Assembly (NCBI GenBank): GCA_025356635.1
Contig: JANXRY010000080.1
Span: 1 to 64,000 of the forward strand
Length of the DNA stretch: 64,000 nucleotides
DNA from: Gammaproteobacteria bacterium
GTDB lineage: Bacteria > Pseudomonadota > Gammaproteobacteria > Xanthomonadales > Xanthomonadaceae
Direction: 5' to 3'
Part shown: in pieces, positions 20,743 to 28,648 of the stretch
How the letters are laid out: every line of letters begins with the position of its first letter
Position numbering within the stretch: the stretch's first letter is position 1
Program-made: the position numbers and the translations under genes
Notes under the pieces: model-generated
Told to the model about the DNA's origin: nothing
The model's database searches: none
Seen by the model: the letters and a program-made list of their open reading frames with translations, nothing else

Positions 20743-21297
20743 TCAGTTCAGGGAACGACGGTGACGCGGACCCAACACGCAGTCACTGTGCAACAGCATC
20801 ACCGCGACCCGGACGAACTCGGCCACTTCCTCGAGCGCTTCTTCGTCGGCCTCGGGATCATCGTAGCTCAAGTCACTGGAAGCGATGCGGGCAATGTCGG
20901 CAAGCGCTTCCCTCGACTCCTCCGACAGCGACGGCGCCGCGCCTGCAGCCAGCCCGAATCCACCGAGGAAGCCACGGCACCAGGCCAGCAGGGCTTCTCC
21001 GCGATCACCGACCGGGGCATCGTCGTCCGGCAGCAACAGTGCGAAGCCGAGTTCCGGCGAAGCCAGAGCTTCGACCGAGGCGAGGTACATCTGGTCCAGC
21101 GCACTGCCAGGATCGGCTGGCGCAATGTCGGGATCGGCCAAGGCTAACCCAAGCCAGAGCTCGCGGCTGCCGATCTTGCCGCCAGAAATCAGCCCGCAGA
21201 GACTGCCGTGCAGTTCGGCCGTATCAAGACCGAGACTCAGCTCGCCGACTTGGTTTGCGACTTCGGAATACGGGGGCAGGGAAAGGTCTGTCATCAC
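20743..21297 (-). CDS. ygfB: UPF0149 (YgfB) family protein
   Basis: A 184-residue acidic, largely helical cytoplasmic protein. It carries the family features ELHGSLCGLISGG near the N-terminus and WCRGFLGGFGLA with a later DLSYDD and EEALEEVAEFVRVAVMLLH. YgfB in Pseudomonas aeruginosa has been linked to control of ampD-family expression through AlpA; a role here is not shown. It lies directly upstream of pepP in the same direction, as in E. coli. Met1/Met2 both possible starts. Confidence 0.88.
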   Translation of the reverse strand: MMTDLSLPPYSEVANQVGELSLGLDTAELHGSLCGLISGGKIGSRELWLGLALADPDIAPADPGSALDQMYLASVEALASPELGFALLLPDDDAPVGDRGEALLAWCRGFLGGFGLAAGAAPSLSEESREALADIARIASSDLSYDDPEADEEALEEVAEFVRVAVMLLHSDCVLGPRHRRSLN

Positions 21298-21402
21298 ATC
21301 CAGCCAGAAGTCGCGTCATTCTAGCAAGCCATGGCCGGATCGCCTTGTAGGCGACGCAGCCGGCACCTAGACTGCAAGGAATTCGACCGCAGGGGATGTC
21401 GG

Positions 21403-23703
21403 GTGCGGGCAAGATCAAGCTCGGGAAAAGGATTCCTGTCTTTCTCTGTCCGGGCCGGCAGGACGGGATTGCTCGCGCTTTGTACGCCCGTGCTCGCCCA
21501 GGCCTCTGAACTGGAGCGTTGGCGGCCCGTCGAGATTGCCCTGCCGCTGGTGATCGCATTGCTTCTGGGCGGTGTGCTCTGGTGGATGCAGCGTCGGCGC
21601 GGGCGGCAACAAGCGGCGATGTTCGCGGAAATCCGCGAACGCGAGACCCGGTTGAACCTGGCTCTTTGGGGATCCGGCGACGAGTTCTGGGATTGGAACA
21701 TCCGCGAAAACACCCTGTATCGGCTCGGCGCGAACCAACTGCTCGGACGCAGCACGATCGAGACGCTGACCACGGACGAATGGCGCCAGCAGGCAATCCA
21801 CCCGGACGACCTGCCGCGAGTACAGAAACTGCTGCAGGAGCATATCGTCGGCAACACCGAGCAATACGACTCCGAGCACCGGATTCGCAACGCTGCCGGA
21901 GAGTGGGTCTGGGTAAGGTCGCGCGGAAAACTGGTCGAGCGCGATAGCAATGGTGCGCCTTTGCGCATGGCCGGAACTGCCCGCGATATCACCTCGTTGC
22001 GCCGGGCCGAACGTGAACGCCGGGTAGCCCTGGAAGTACTGCGCAGCATGAGCGAAGCGGTGGCGGTGATCGACACCGAGTTCCGCTTCATTTCGGTGAA
22101 TCCATCGTTCTCCCGGATCACCGGCTACAGCGAGCAGGACGTCATCAACCGCGACTCGCGCATCCTCGATTCCCGCCAGCACAGCGAGGACTTCTATCGG
22201 CGGATGCGCGATATCCTCGAACGCACCGGGCACTGGGCCGGCGAGATGTGGCAGTTGCGCAAGGATGGCGGCGAATTCCTCGGTTGGGTCGAACTGAGCG
22301 AGGTCTGCGACTCGCAAGGCGTGCGCAGTCATTTCGTTGCGGTGGTCAACGACATCACCGACAAAAAGCGTAGCGAACAGGAGCTGCGCTACCTGGCCAA
22401 CTATGATGCGCTGACCGGGTTGCCCAACCGCGCCCTGCTCCTGGAACGGCTCGGCCGGGCGATCGTGCGTGGGCGCCGGCAGGAGACCCGGGTCGCGGTA
22501 GTGTTCATCGATCTGGATCGCTTCAAGGATATCAACGATTCGCTCGGTCATGCCGCCGGCGACCGCCTGTTGAAAGCGGCGGCCACCCGCCTGCAGACAA
22601 CGATTGGCGCCGCCGACACGGTCGCGCGCCTGGGTGGCGACGAATTCACCGTGGTCCTCGAGGACATCGATGGCCTGGCGACAGTCGAGCGGATCACCCA
22701 GGAAATCTTGTCGGCATTCTCGTTGCCGCTCGAACTCGACGAACGCCATCACGTCAATATCACTCCGTCCTTGGGCATCAGTCTCTATCCCGACCATGCG
22801 CAGGCCCCGACCGACCTGCTCAAATTCGCGGACACCGCGATGTACCAAGCCAAGGCGGAAGGCCGCAACACCTATCAGATCTACAACGAGGCCATGGACG
22901 TGGTAGCGCGCCAACGGACCAACGTGCTGGCCAGCCTGCGCCGGGCGAGCGAACGCGGCGAGTTCAAATTGCAGTTCCAACCCCGGCTACGCCTGTCCGA
23001 CAGCGTCATCACCAGCGCAGAGGCCCTGTTGCGCTGGCACAGCGCCGATCTTGGCGCGATTCCACCGTCGGTGTTCATCCCCCTGGCCGAGGAGAGCGGC
23101 CTGATCCTCCCGATCGGTGAATGGGTGATCGCCGAAGCCTGCAGAACGCTACGCCATTGGCGCGACCAGGGACTGAACGAAATCACCGTCGGCATCAATA
23201 TCTCGGTCTTGCAGTTGTTGCGCGGCGATCTGGTCAAGCAACTGGGTAGCGCCATCGCAGCCAGTGCCGTACCGGCCAACCGTATCGAGCTGGAAATCAC
23301 CGAGAGCATGGTCATGCAGAACGCGCAGCAGGCAACCGATGTGCTGAACCGGCTGCGTGAATTGGGCGTGTCCTTGGCGATCGACGACTTCGGCACCGGC
23401 TATTCGTCGCTGGTCTACCTCAAGCGCCTGCCGATCGATACGCTCAAGATCGACAAGGAATTCATCGCCGACCTGCACCGAGATCCCGACGACGAGGCGA
23501 TTACTTCGACCATCCTCGCCATGGGTCATTCGCTCGGACTGAACGTCGTGGCCGAGGGCGTGGAGACCGCGGGCCAACTGGAATTCCTGCGTCGACAGGG
23601 CTGCGACCAGATTCAGGGCCACTGGTTCTCGCCGCCGCTGGATGCCGATGATTGCCTGGCCTTCATCCGGCAACGGCAATCGGGCGCCACCCCGACCGGT
23701 TGA
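21403..23703 (+). CDS. Membrane PAS-PAS-GGDEF-EAL c-di-GMP signalling protein
   Basis: Predicted bifunctional c-di-GMP enzyme. From a GTG at 21403, preceded by AGGGGA at six bases, the product has 766 residues; an ATG at 21331 would add 24 without a visible binding site. It has a signal-like hydrophobic stretch followed by a membrane segment (about residues 43-63), two PAS domains (about 75-195 and 205-330), a GGDEF domain with intact RLGGDEF (near 410) and an EAL domain with intact EALLRW (near 540) and DDFGTGYSSL. Both catalytic signatures being intact, it could make or break c-di-GMP. The Clp homologue encoded at 31393 is a possible effector. A long antisense frame exists but is a shadow. 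Confidence 0.9.
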   Translation: MRARSSSGKGFLSFSVRAGRTGLLALCTPVLAQASELERWRPVEIALPLVIALLLGGVLWWMQRRRGRQQAAMFAEIRERETRLNLALWGSGDEFWDWNIRENTLYRLGANQLLGRSTIETLTTDEWRQQAIHPDDLPRVQKLLQEHIVGNTEQYDSEHRIRNAAGEWVWVRSRGKLVERDSNGAPLRMAGTARDITSLRRAERERRVALEVLRSMSEAVAVIDTEFRFISVNPSFSRITGYSEQDVINRDSRILDSRQHSEDFYRRMRDILERTGHWAGEMWQLRKDGGEFLGWVELSEVCDSQGVRSHFVAVVNDITDKKRSEQELRYLANYDALTGLPNRALLLERLGRAIVRGRRQETRVAVVFIDLDRFKDINDSLGHAAGDRLLKAAATRLQTTIGAADTVARLGGDEFTVVLEDIDGLATVERITQEILSAFSLPLELDERHHVNITPSLGISLYPDHAQAPTDLLKFADTAMYQAKAEGRNTYQIYNEAMDVVARQRTNVLASLRRASERGEFKLQFQPRLRLSDSVITSAEALLRWHSADLGAIPPSVFIPLAEESGLILPIGEWVIAEACRTLRHWRDQGLNEITVGINISVLQLLRGDLVKQLGSAIAASAVPANRIELEITESMVMQNAQQATDVLNRLRELGVSLAIDDFGTGYSSLVYLKRLPIDTLKIDKEFIADLHRDPDDEAITSTILAMGHSLGLNVVAEGVETAGQLEFLRRQGCDQIQGHWFSPPLDADDCLAFIRQRQSGATPTG

Positions 23704-23734
23704 CCACTGCCCCGGCCACGCCTATCGTGCCAAG

Positions 23735-23956
23735 ATGGATGCCAACGATACCTTTACGCAATTGCAGCAACTCGCCGCCCGCGTCGACAAACTGCTCGAA
23801 TTGACTCGCCGGCTGGCCGACGAAAATCGCAGCCTTCGGCAAGGCCAGGAACAATTATCCAACGAGCGCGCGCAATTACTGAACAAGAACGAGCTTGCGC
23901 GCACCCGGGTCGAGGCAATGATCCAGCGCTTGAAATCGCTGGAGAGCAACGCATGA
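23735..23956 (+). CDS. Small coiled-coil protein upstream of zapA (TIGR02449 type)
   Basis: A 73-residue protein made almost entirely of a heptad-rich helix (QLAARVDKLLELTRRLADEN then RSLRQGQEQL). Proteins of this size and type occur just before zapA in many gammaproteobacteria and resemble ZapB-like division coiled coils. The frame is open upstream, but ATG at 23735 (MDANDTFTQL) is the family start. Its stop overlaps the zapA start (ATGA), supporting joint expression. Confidence 0.82.
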   Translation: MDANDTFTQLQQLAARVDKLLELTRRLADENRSLRQGQEQLSNERAQLLNKNELARTRVEAMIQRLKSLESNA

Positions 23957-24252
23957 GCGAGCCGGTAAACGTACGCATTCTCGACCGTGAATTCACCGTC
24001 GGTTGCGAGCCTGCCGAGAAGGAACAACTGTTGGCGGCGGCGCAATTGGTGGATGCGCGCATGCGCGAGGTGCGCGGCGGCAGCCGCACCGCGGCCCTGG
24101 ATCGCGTCGCGGTGCTGACCGCACTCAACCTGGCACACGAACTACTTCAGGGACGTGACCACGGCGGCAGCAACGAACAGGCGATCCGCAAGACGCTGGG
24201 TGAGATGAACCATAAACTCGATGGCCTGTTCGATTCACTGGCGACGCGCTGA
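23953..24252 (+). CDS. zapA: Z-ring associated protein ZapA
   Basis: A 99-residue cytoplasmic protein that cross-links FtsZ filaments. It has the N-terminal beta/alpha domain with VNVRILDREFTVGCEPAEKE and the segment LVDARMREVRG, then a C-terminal coiled coil (AVLTALNLAHELLQ). Overlaps the coiled-coil gene by four bases. The zapA-6S RNA-fthC order that follows is conserved from E. coli to Xanthomonas. Confidence 0.93.
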   Translation: MSEPVNVRILDREFTVGCEPAEKEQLLAAAQLVDARMREVRGGSRTAALDRVAVLTALNLAHELLQGRDHGGSNEQAIRKTLGEMNHKLDGLFDSLATR

Positions 24253-24309
24253 TTCCAACCTGCCGGGCAAAACCGTCGAACCGTTCACGCCGCGCATTCG
24301 CCATGGCGC

Positions 24310-24315
24310 TATACT
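24310..24315 (+). promoter_or_regulatory. -10 element of the 6S RNA promoter
   Basis: TATACT lies eight bases before the start of the 6S RNA terminal stem. A clear -35 with ideal spacing is not evident; TTCACG at 24284-24289 is the nearest candidate at 20 bases. Confidence 0.5.
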
Positions 24316-24323
24316 GATTCCGT

Positions 24324-24506
24324 ATCCTCTGCCGTGTTCGACAGCGTGCGCTAACATTCGCCTTGTCCCATAAACACGACCTGGGAATCGAGAGCCATCG
24401 CGGTGCGCATGTCCGCCCTGTTGCGGAAAGCCTTATGCAGTGGTTCAGATACCCACTTGATCCCTGGGATCAAGGTCGTTTCGCAGGCATCGACATGGCG
24501 GAGGAT
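24324..24506 (+). ncRNA. ssrS: 6S RNA
   Basis: About 183 bases lying between zapA and fthC, the conserved location of ssrS. The ends ATCCTCTGCC and GGCGGAGGAT pair perfectly, closing the long rod that mimics an open promoter and sequesters sigma70 holoenzyme in stationary phase. Inside are GTGTTCGACAGCG near the 5' side, a GCGGAAAGCCTTATGC stretch and the hairpin TTGATCCCTGGGATCAA, matching 6S RNA architecture. The 3' strand of the closing stem doubles as the fthC ribosome binding site. Confidence 0.9.
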
Positions 24507-24511
24507 GCAAT

Positions 24512-25099
24512 TTGAAGGCTCAACTGCGTCGGCAATTACAGGCTCGACGTGGCGCGCTGTCGGTGGCCGAACGCATGACTGCCGCCACCGCCGTTGCCGA
24601 GAACGTATGCCGGCATCCCAGCTTCGCACAGCCCGGTTATGTGGCTGGATACTGGGCCACGCGTGCCGAATTGCCCTTGCACGTTTTGCAACTCCGGTTG
24701 CGCCAGGACCAGATCTGGTGCTTGCCGGCTGTGCAAGCCGATGGCTCGTTATTGTTCGGTCCGTGGCGCCAGGGCGATCCGCTGGTCAGCAATCGCTACG
24801 GAATTCCCGAACCTGATCTCGCCCCCGCTTCCCTTATTGCGCCGAAAGATCTGGCGCTGGTGTTGTTGCCTTTGCTCGGTTTCGACCGGCTCGGTCATCG
24901 GCTCGGCATGGGCGGCGGCTATTACGACCGCAGCTTCGCGTTTCGCCAAGGCCAGCCCGCACCACCGACCCTGATTGGCGTGGCCTATGCCTGCCAGGAA
25001 GTCGGCACGATTGATCGCGACGAATGGGACGTGCCGCTGGACGCACTCGCCAGTGAGTTCGAGTTGCTGAGTTTCGACCGACCATTCGCCGCGCGTTAG
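24512..25099 (+). CDS. fthC: 5-formyltetrahydrofolate cyclo-ligase, TTG start
   Basis: Converts 5-formyl-THF to 5,10-methenyl-THF with ATP. The 195-residue protein begins LKAQLRRQLQARRGAL, and carries the substrate/ATP motifs DLALVLLPLLGFDRLGHRLGMGGGYYDR, the G-rich block being the family hallmark. The start is TTG at 24512; GGAGGA within the 3' arm of 6S RNA lies about six bases upstream. The nearby ATG at 24505 is out of frame. This gene (ygfA in E. coli) is co-transcribed with ssrS in enterics. Confidence 0.9.
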   Translation: MKAQLRRQLQARRGALSVAERMTAATAVAENVCRHPSFAQPGYVAGYWATRAELPLHVLQLRLRQDQIWCLPAVQADGSLLFGPWRQGDPLVSNRYGIPEPDLAPASLIAPKDLALVLLPLLGFDRLGHRLGMGGGYYDRSFAFRQGQPAPPTLIGVAYACQEVGTIDRDEWDVPLDALASEFELLSFDRPFAAR

Positions 25100-25100
25100 A

Positions 25101-25574
25101 ATGGCCACCAAGATGCGCTACTGGCTGATGAAATCCGAGCCCGAGGAATTCTCGATCGACACGCTCGCGCGGGTCGGTCGCGAGCCGTGGTCGGGCGTGC
25201 GCAATTACCAAGCGCGCAATTACATGATGAAGGACATGGGCGTCGGCGACGGCGTGTTGTTCTATCACTCCAACACTGCCATTCCGGGCATTGCCGGTCT
25301 CGCTGAAGTGGCCAGCGCCGCTTATCCAGACCCGACCCAATTCCTGAAAAAATCCGACTACTACGATCCCGCCAGCCGTCCCGACGAGCCGCGCTGGTGG
25401 CTGGTGGACGTCGCCTTCAAGCGCAAATTATCGCGACTGATCGCACTCGACGAGCTACGCGCCAACGCTGACCGGCTCGACGACTTCCTGCTGTTGCGGC
25501 GTGGCAGCCGGCTCTCGGTGCTACCGGTAACGGCGGCGCAATGGCGGACCATCCTTTCCCTCGAGCAGGCCTGA
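25101..25574 (+). CDS. EVE domain protein
   Basis: A 157-residue PUA-like EVE-domain protein, a fold that reads modified bases in RNA or DNA. Family marks are [14 protein letters not shown], the [13 protein letters not shown] block, and [10 protein letters not shown], with [12 protein letters not shown] in the second half. It begins one base after the fthC stop. The fthC-EVE-rpiA run of same-strand genes with gaps of one and four bases looks like one operon. Ligand unknown. Confidence 0.9.
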   Translation: MATKMRYWLMKSEPEEFSIDTLARVGREPWSGVRNYQARNYMMKDMGVGDGVLFYHSNTAIPGIAGLAEVASAAYPDPTQFLKKSDYYDPASRPDEPRWWLVDVAFKRKLSRLIALDELRANADRLDDFLLLRRGSRLSVLPVTAAQWRTILSLEQA

Positions 25575-25578
25575 AGCC

Positions 25579-26229
25579 ATGTCCCAGAACGAAGGCAAGC
25601 GCCGCTCCGGCGACAAAGCCGCCGAGTACGTCACGCCCGGCAGCATCGTCGGCGTCGGCACCGGTTCGACCGTCGCGTTTTTCATCGAGGCGCTGGCGCG
25701 GCGCAAGCATGACATCGCCGGCACAGTGTCGAGTTCCGAGCAAAGCACGCGCCTGCTTGAACAACACGGCATTCCGGTGCTCGACCTCAACGCCTCCGGC
25801 CCATTGGACCTGTACGTTGATGGCGCCGATGAATGCGATCCGCATAACAGACTGATCAAGGGCGGCGGCGCGGCGTTGACCCGCGAGAAGATCATCGCCG
25901 AGGCCAGCAAGCAGTTCGTCTGCATCATCGACGCCAGCAAACAAGTGCCGGTGCTGGGCACGTTCCCGTTGCCCGTCGAGGTGATCCCGATGGCGCGCTC
26001 GCTGGTGGCGCGTGAATTGGTCAATCTCGGCGGCCAGCCGATCTGGCGTCAGAACATCGTCACCGATAACGGCAACTGGATCCTGGACGTGCACAACCTG
26101 CGCATCACCGACCCGGTTGCACTCGAACGCGAGCTCAACCAGATTCCTGGCGTGGTCACCGTTGGCCTGTTCGCCCGACGTGCCGCCGACGTGGTGATCG
26201 TCGACGGGGAACTGCGCCAGAATCGTTGA
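25579..26229 (+). CDS. rpiA: Ribose-5-phosphate isomerase A
   Basis: Interconverts ribose-5-phosphate and ribulose-5-phosphate in the pentose phosphate pathway. The 216-residue protein has [16 protein letters not shown] (phosphate loop), DGADECD (catalytic Asp), [12 protein letters not shown] and the C-terminal [11 protein letters not shown], all standard. rpe, the other pentose-5-phosphate epimerase, is in the same window near 39 kb. It begins four bases after the EVE gene. Confidence 0.96.
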   Translation: MSQNEGKRRSGDKAAEYVTPGSIVGVGTGSTVAFFIEALARRKHDIAGTVSSSEQSTRLLEQHGIPVLDLNASGPLDLYVDGADECDPHNRLIKGGGAALTREKIIAEASKQFVCIIDASKQVPVLGTFPLPVEVIPMARSLVARELVNLGGQPIWRQNIVTDNGNWILDVHNLRITDPVALERELNQIPGVVTVGLFARRAADVVIVDGELRQNR

Positions 26230-26239
26230 ACCAAAGGCG

Positions 26240-27304
26240 TCAGACCGGCGCGCTGGCCGACTGCAAGCGCAGCATCGCGCCTAAACCGCCGTGCATGGCG
26301 TGTACCGGGTAATCGAGTGCGTTGAGGATGAAGGCTGCGGCAGCGGAACGTTCGCCGGTGTTGCAATAAACCACTACGCGACGGCCCCGTTCGACCAGGT
26401 TGGGCATGTCTTCGCGCAGCCGATAGAGCGGGATATTGACGGCGCCGGCAATCGCGCGCTGGGCGAATTCTTCGGGCATGCGCACGTCCACCAACTTCGC
26501 GCCTTCCTGCACGAGTCGCGCGGCTTCGGCCGGCAACACCCACGACACCATCGGCGGTTTGAGCACAGCTTCGAAAGCATCGCGCGACATCCGCATCAAG
26601 CGGCCACCCTGGAGCATGCGCACGGTGGCATTGCGCGGCACGTTTGCCAACAATGCGTCTTCGCCAAAAGCATCGCCCTCGCGCAGGTACGCCACGACTT
26701 GCGGCGCACCGTCGAGCACCTTCGATACCGAAGCTGTGCCCTCGCGGACGATGTAGAAATAATCAGGAGCATCGCCTTCGCGCATGATCACTTCGCTGGG
26801 GCGAACCATGACTTCCTCGAAACTGCGGAACATACGTTCCAGGTTGCCGGTCGGCAGGCGAATGAAGGCCGGACTGCGCAGCAAGCGGAACACCCAGTCA
26901 TTGGCGCCGGGTGCGGCATCGTTGAAACGGTAACCCGGGTCACGGGTCACCTGGTCCCAGGTAATGACCTTCTCCATGAACCGCCGCTCCAATTGCATGA
27001 TCTTGGCGCGGGAACTGGCCACAGTAGCGGTGAATCTGCGCGGCACGGCATCGTTGAGAGAATAGCGGCCATGCCCGGACCCGGCGACATGACTAACCGC
27101 CCGACCATCCGGATAAGTGCAGCGCAATTCGCCTTCGATCAGGTAGATGGTGTCCTCGTCGATGTCGCCGGAGCGGAACAGGATCTCGTTGCGCTGGTAG
27201 ACAATCGAGGTCGCAACCGCTGCCAGCTGCTCACGCGTTTCCGGCCGAAGCGCATCGAGCGGGAACAACTTTGCCAGTTCGGAAACGGGGACGGGCATGG
27301 TCAA
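26240..27304 (-). CDS. Double cyclic-nucleotide-binding domain protein fused to rhodanese
   Basis: A 354-residue soluble protein. Two cNMP-binding-like folds occupy about residues 10-125 and 145-245; the second has GDAFGEDALLANVPRNATVR, a near-complete phosphate-binding cassette, while the first (AGSGHGRYSLNDAVP) is degenerate. Residues 255-350 form a rhodanese domain with KLVDVRMPEEF and the active loop CNTGER, so the catalytic cysteine is present. No DNA-binding domain is seen. It probably couples nucleotide sensing to sulfur transfer or redox, but the role is not known. It is convergent with rpiA and has its own promoter just upstream. Confidence 0.82.
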   Translation of the reverse strand: MTMPVPVSELAKLFPLDALRPETREQLAAVATSIVYQRNEILFRSGDIDEDTIYLIEGELRCTYPDGRAVSHVAGSGHGRYSLNDAVPRRFTATVASSRAKIMQLERRFMEKVITWDQVTRDPGYRFNDAAPGANDWVFRLLRSPAFIRLPTGNLERMFRSFEEVMVRPSEVIMREGDAPDYFYIVREGTASVSKVLDGAPQVVAYLREGDAFGEDALLANVPRNATVRMLQGGRLMRMSRDAFEAVLKPPMVSWVLPAEAARLVQEGAKLVDVRMPEEFAQRAIAGAVNIPLYRLREDMPNLVERGRRVVVYCNTGERSAAAAFILNALDYPVHAMHGGLGAMLRLQSASAPV

Positions 27305-27321
27305 CTCCTGAAAGTGGCTCC

Positions 27322-27350
27322 AGTCTAGCCCCGAGCTAGCAATGGCTCAA
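27322..27350 (-). promoter_or_regulatory. Putative sigma70 promoter of the cNMP/rhodanese gene
   Basis: Minus strand TTGAGC (27350-27345), 17 bases, then TAGACT (27327-27322), about 18 bases before the start codon. It lies just after the terminator at 27361-27388, so the gene is likely monocistronic. Confidence 0.55.
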
Positions 27351-27360
27351 ATGGCACCTC

Positions 27361-27388
27361 AAAAAAACCGGTGGGGAAGCCCACCGGT
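27361..27388 (-). terminator. Strong intrinsic terminator
   Basis: Minus strand: ACCGGTGGG, loop CTTC, CCCACCGGT, then seven T. The perfect 9-bp stem with T-tract is textbook. It ends whatever transcript covers 27389-27582, not the gene at 26240, which starts after it. Confidence 0.85.
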
Positions 27389-27560
27389 AGGGTTTGCCTG
27401 GGGCCATCGGCCTGCGGGGTTAGCGCAGGCCGGGGCCGGATGGCTTAAATGCCCGGCCCGGCAGATCCATACTTCGAAAAGTGTTGCCCCGTCCGGCTGA
27501 GGCGCCATTCCAACATCTCGCACCCCTTCCCCGAGACTCGCGGCGTCATTCCGTGTCCAC
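27389..27560 (-). ncRNA. Candidate structured small RNA between two terminators
   Basis: No plausible protein is encoded here, yet the stretch sits between the tRNA-Gln terminator and another strong minus-strand terminator. It contains a GC-rich hairpin (27433-27439 pairing with 27453-27459, extended by 27429-27431 with 27460-27462) and an 8-bp hairpin (27409-27416 with 27424-27431); the two share bases, so alternative folds are possible. I could not identify a promoter or match it to a known RNA family. The 5' end is a guess. Confidence 0.35.
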
Positions 27561-27582
27561 ACCAGAATCCAAATAGCCAAAC

Positions 27583-27609
27583 AAAAACCCCCGCATCGCG
27601 GGGGTTTTT
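27583..27609 (-). terminator. Intrinsic terminator after tRNA-Gln
   Basis: A perfect 12-bp inverted repeat (27583-27594 with 27598-27609) of type AAAAACCCCCGC / GCGGGGGTTTTT, with a three-base loop, lies six bases after the tRNA 3' end. It likely ends the rplM-rpsI-tRNA transcript. Confidence 0.85.
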
Positions 27610-27614
27610 GATGT

Positions 27615-27688
27615 TGGCTGGGGAACTAGGGTTCGAACCTAGATTAACGGTGTCAGAGACCGTTGTCCTACCGTTAGACGATTCCCCA
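27615..27688 (-). tRNA. tRNA-Gln (anticodon CTG)
   Basis: The minus strand folds as a cloverleaf of 74 bases including encoded CCA: acceptor stem TGGGGAA with TTCCCCA, discriminator G, D-arm region TCGTCTAACGGTAGGAC, anticodon stem ACGGT/ACCGT with loop CTCTGAC, and T-arm TAGGTTCGAACCCTA. The loop gives anticodon CTG, reading CAG. The T-G first base pair region is typical of glutamine tRNAs. It follows rpsI by 20 bases on the same strand. Confidence 0.93.
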
Positions 27689-27708
27689 ATGGGGGCGGTG
27701 CAGGAAGA

Positions 27709-28101
27709 TCAACGCTTGGAGAACTGGGTCGCGCGACGCGCCTTGTGCAGGCCGACTTTCTTGCGCTCGACTTCGCGGGCGTCGCGGGTCATGAACCCGG
27801 CCTTGCGGAGTTCCGGCTTCAGCGTTTCGTCGTACTCGACAAGGCCACGGGCGATGCCGAGGCGGATCGCGCCGGCCTGGCCGGTGATGCCACCGCCCTC
27901 GACCGTAACGGTGATGTCGAACTTGTCCGAAGACTTGGTCAGCACCAGCGGCTGGCGAACGATCATGCGCGAAGTTTCGCGACCGAAGAATTCATCAAGC
28001 GGGCGACCGTTGACAACGATCTTGCCAGCACCCTTGCGCAGGAACACGCGGGCGGTGGAGGACTTGCGACGGCCGGTGCCGTAGTTCTGCTGCTGAGCCA
28101 T
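27709..28101 (-). CDS. rpsI: 30S ribosomal protein S9
   Basis: A 130-residue ribosomal protein with the family start [20 protein letters not shown], the block [19 protein letters not shown] and the basic tail [20 protein letters not shown] ending in KR, which reaches the P-site tRNA. It begins 15 bases after rplM, the conserved rplM-rpsI pair. Confidence 0.97.
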   Translation of the reverse strand: MAQQQNYGTGRRKSSTARVFLRKGAGKIVVNGRPLDEFFGRETSRMIVRQPLVLTKSSDKFDITVTVEGGGITGQAGAIRLGIARGLVEYDETLKPELRKAGFMTRDAREVERKKVGLHKARRATQFSKR

Positions 28102-28116
28102 GTGTCTGCCTATCTC

Positions 28117-28551
28117 TTAAAAATCCAGCGGCTGCGGCTGCTGGGCGGAATGCGGATGGTTCGGGCCTTTGTACACTTTGAGCTTGCTGTACATGGCGCG
28201 ACCGAGCGGGTTTTTGGGAAGCATGCCCTTGACCGCGGTTTCGATCACACGCTCCGGATGGGCATTCATTGCCTGGCCAAGCGTCTCGGACTTGAGGTTG
28301 CCGACATAACCGGTGAACCGGTAGTACATCTTGTCCTGCAACTTGTTGCCGGTCACATGGATCTTTTCGGCATTGATCACGACGAGATAATCGCCGGTAT
28401 CGACGTGCGGAGTGAACACCGGCTTGTGCTTGCCGCGCAGACGACGCGCGAGCTCGGAGCAAAGACGGCCCAACGTTTTACCGGACGCATCGACGAGGTA
28501 CCAGTCACGCTGGACGGTCTCGGGCTTGGCGCTGACGGTCATGTTCTTCAT
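28117..28551 (-). CDS. rplM: 50S ribosomal protein L13
   Basis: A 144-residue ribosomal protein with [33 protein letters not shown], and the C-terminal [20 protein letters not shown]. The frame is open upstream, but ATG at 28551 ([14 protein letters not shown]) gives the normal L13 N-terminus with GGAA upstream; Met4 at 28542 is an alternative. First gene of rplM-rpsI, divergent from the iron-sulfur protein gene. Confidence 0.96.
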   Translation of the reverse strand: MKNMTVSAKPETVQRDWYLVDASGKTLGRLCSELARRLRGKHKPVFTPHVDTGDYLVVINAEKIHVTGNKLQDKMYYRFTGYVGNLKSETLGQAMNAHPERVIETAVKGMLPKNPLGRAMYSKLKVYKGPNHPHSAQQPQPLDF

Positions 28552-28648
28552 GACGATTCCGTAGCAAATGCAAGGGGAAAGAAGCGGAATGATAGCTGCT
28601 GACCCGAGCTCGCGCAAGCCCGATCCTGCTGCGTGATAGCATCGTCCC

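Noticed and set aside
21415-22980. A 521-codon frame on the minus strand
   Set aside because: Antisense to the PAS-GGDEF-EAL gene with no motif; a codon-bias shadow.
27359-27580. A 73-codon frame on the minus strand
   Set aside because: It runs into the terminator hairpin and poly-T, has no family resemblance and no binding site.
27615-27688. tRNA-Gln as an integration site
   Set aside because: No duplicated tRNA 3' end, integrase or foreign gene block is next to it; xerD at 13706 is the housekeeping recombinase.
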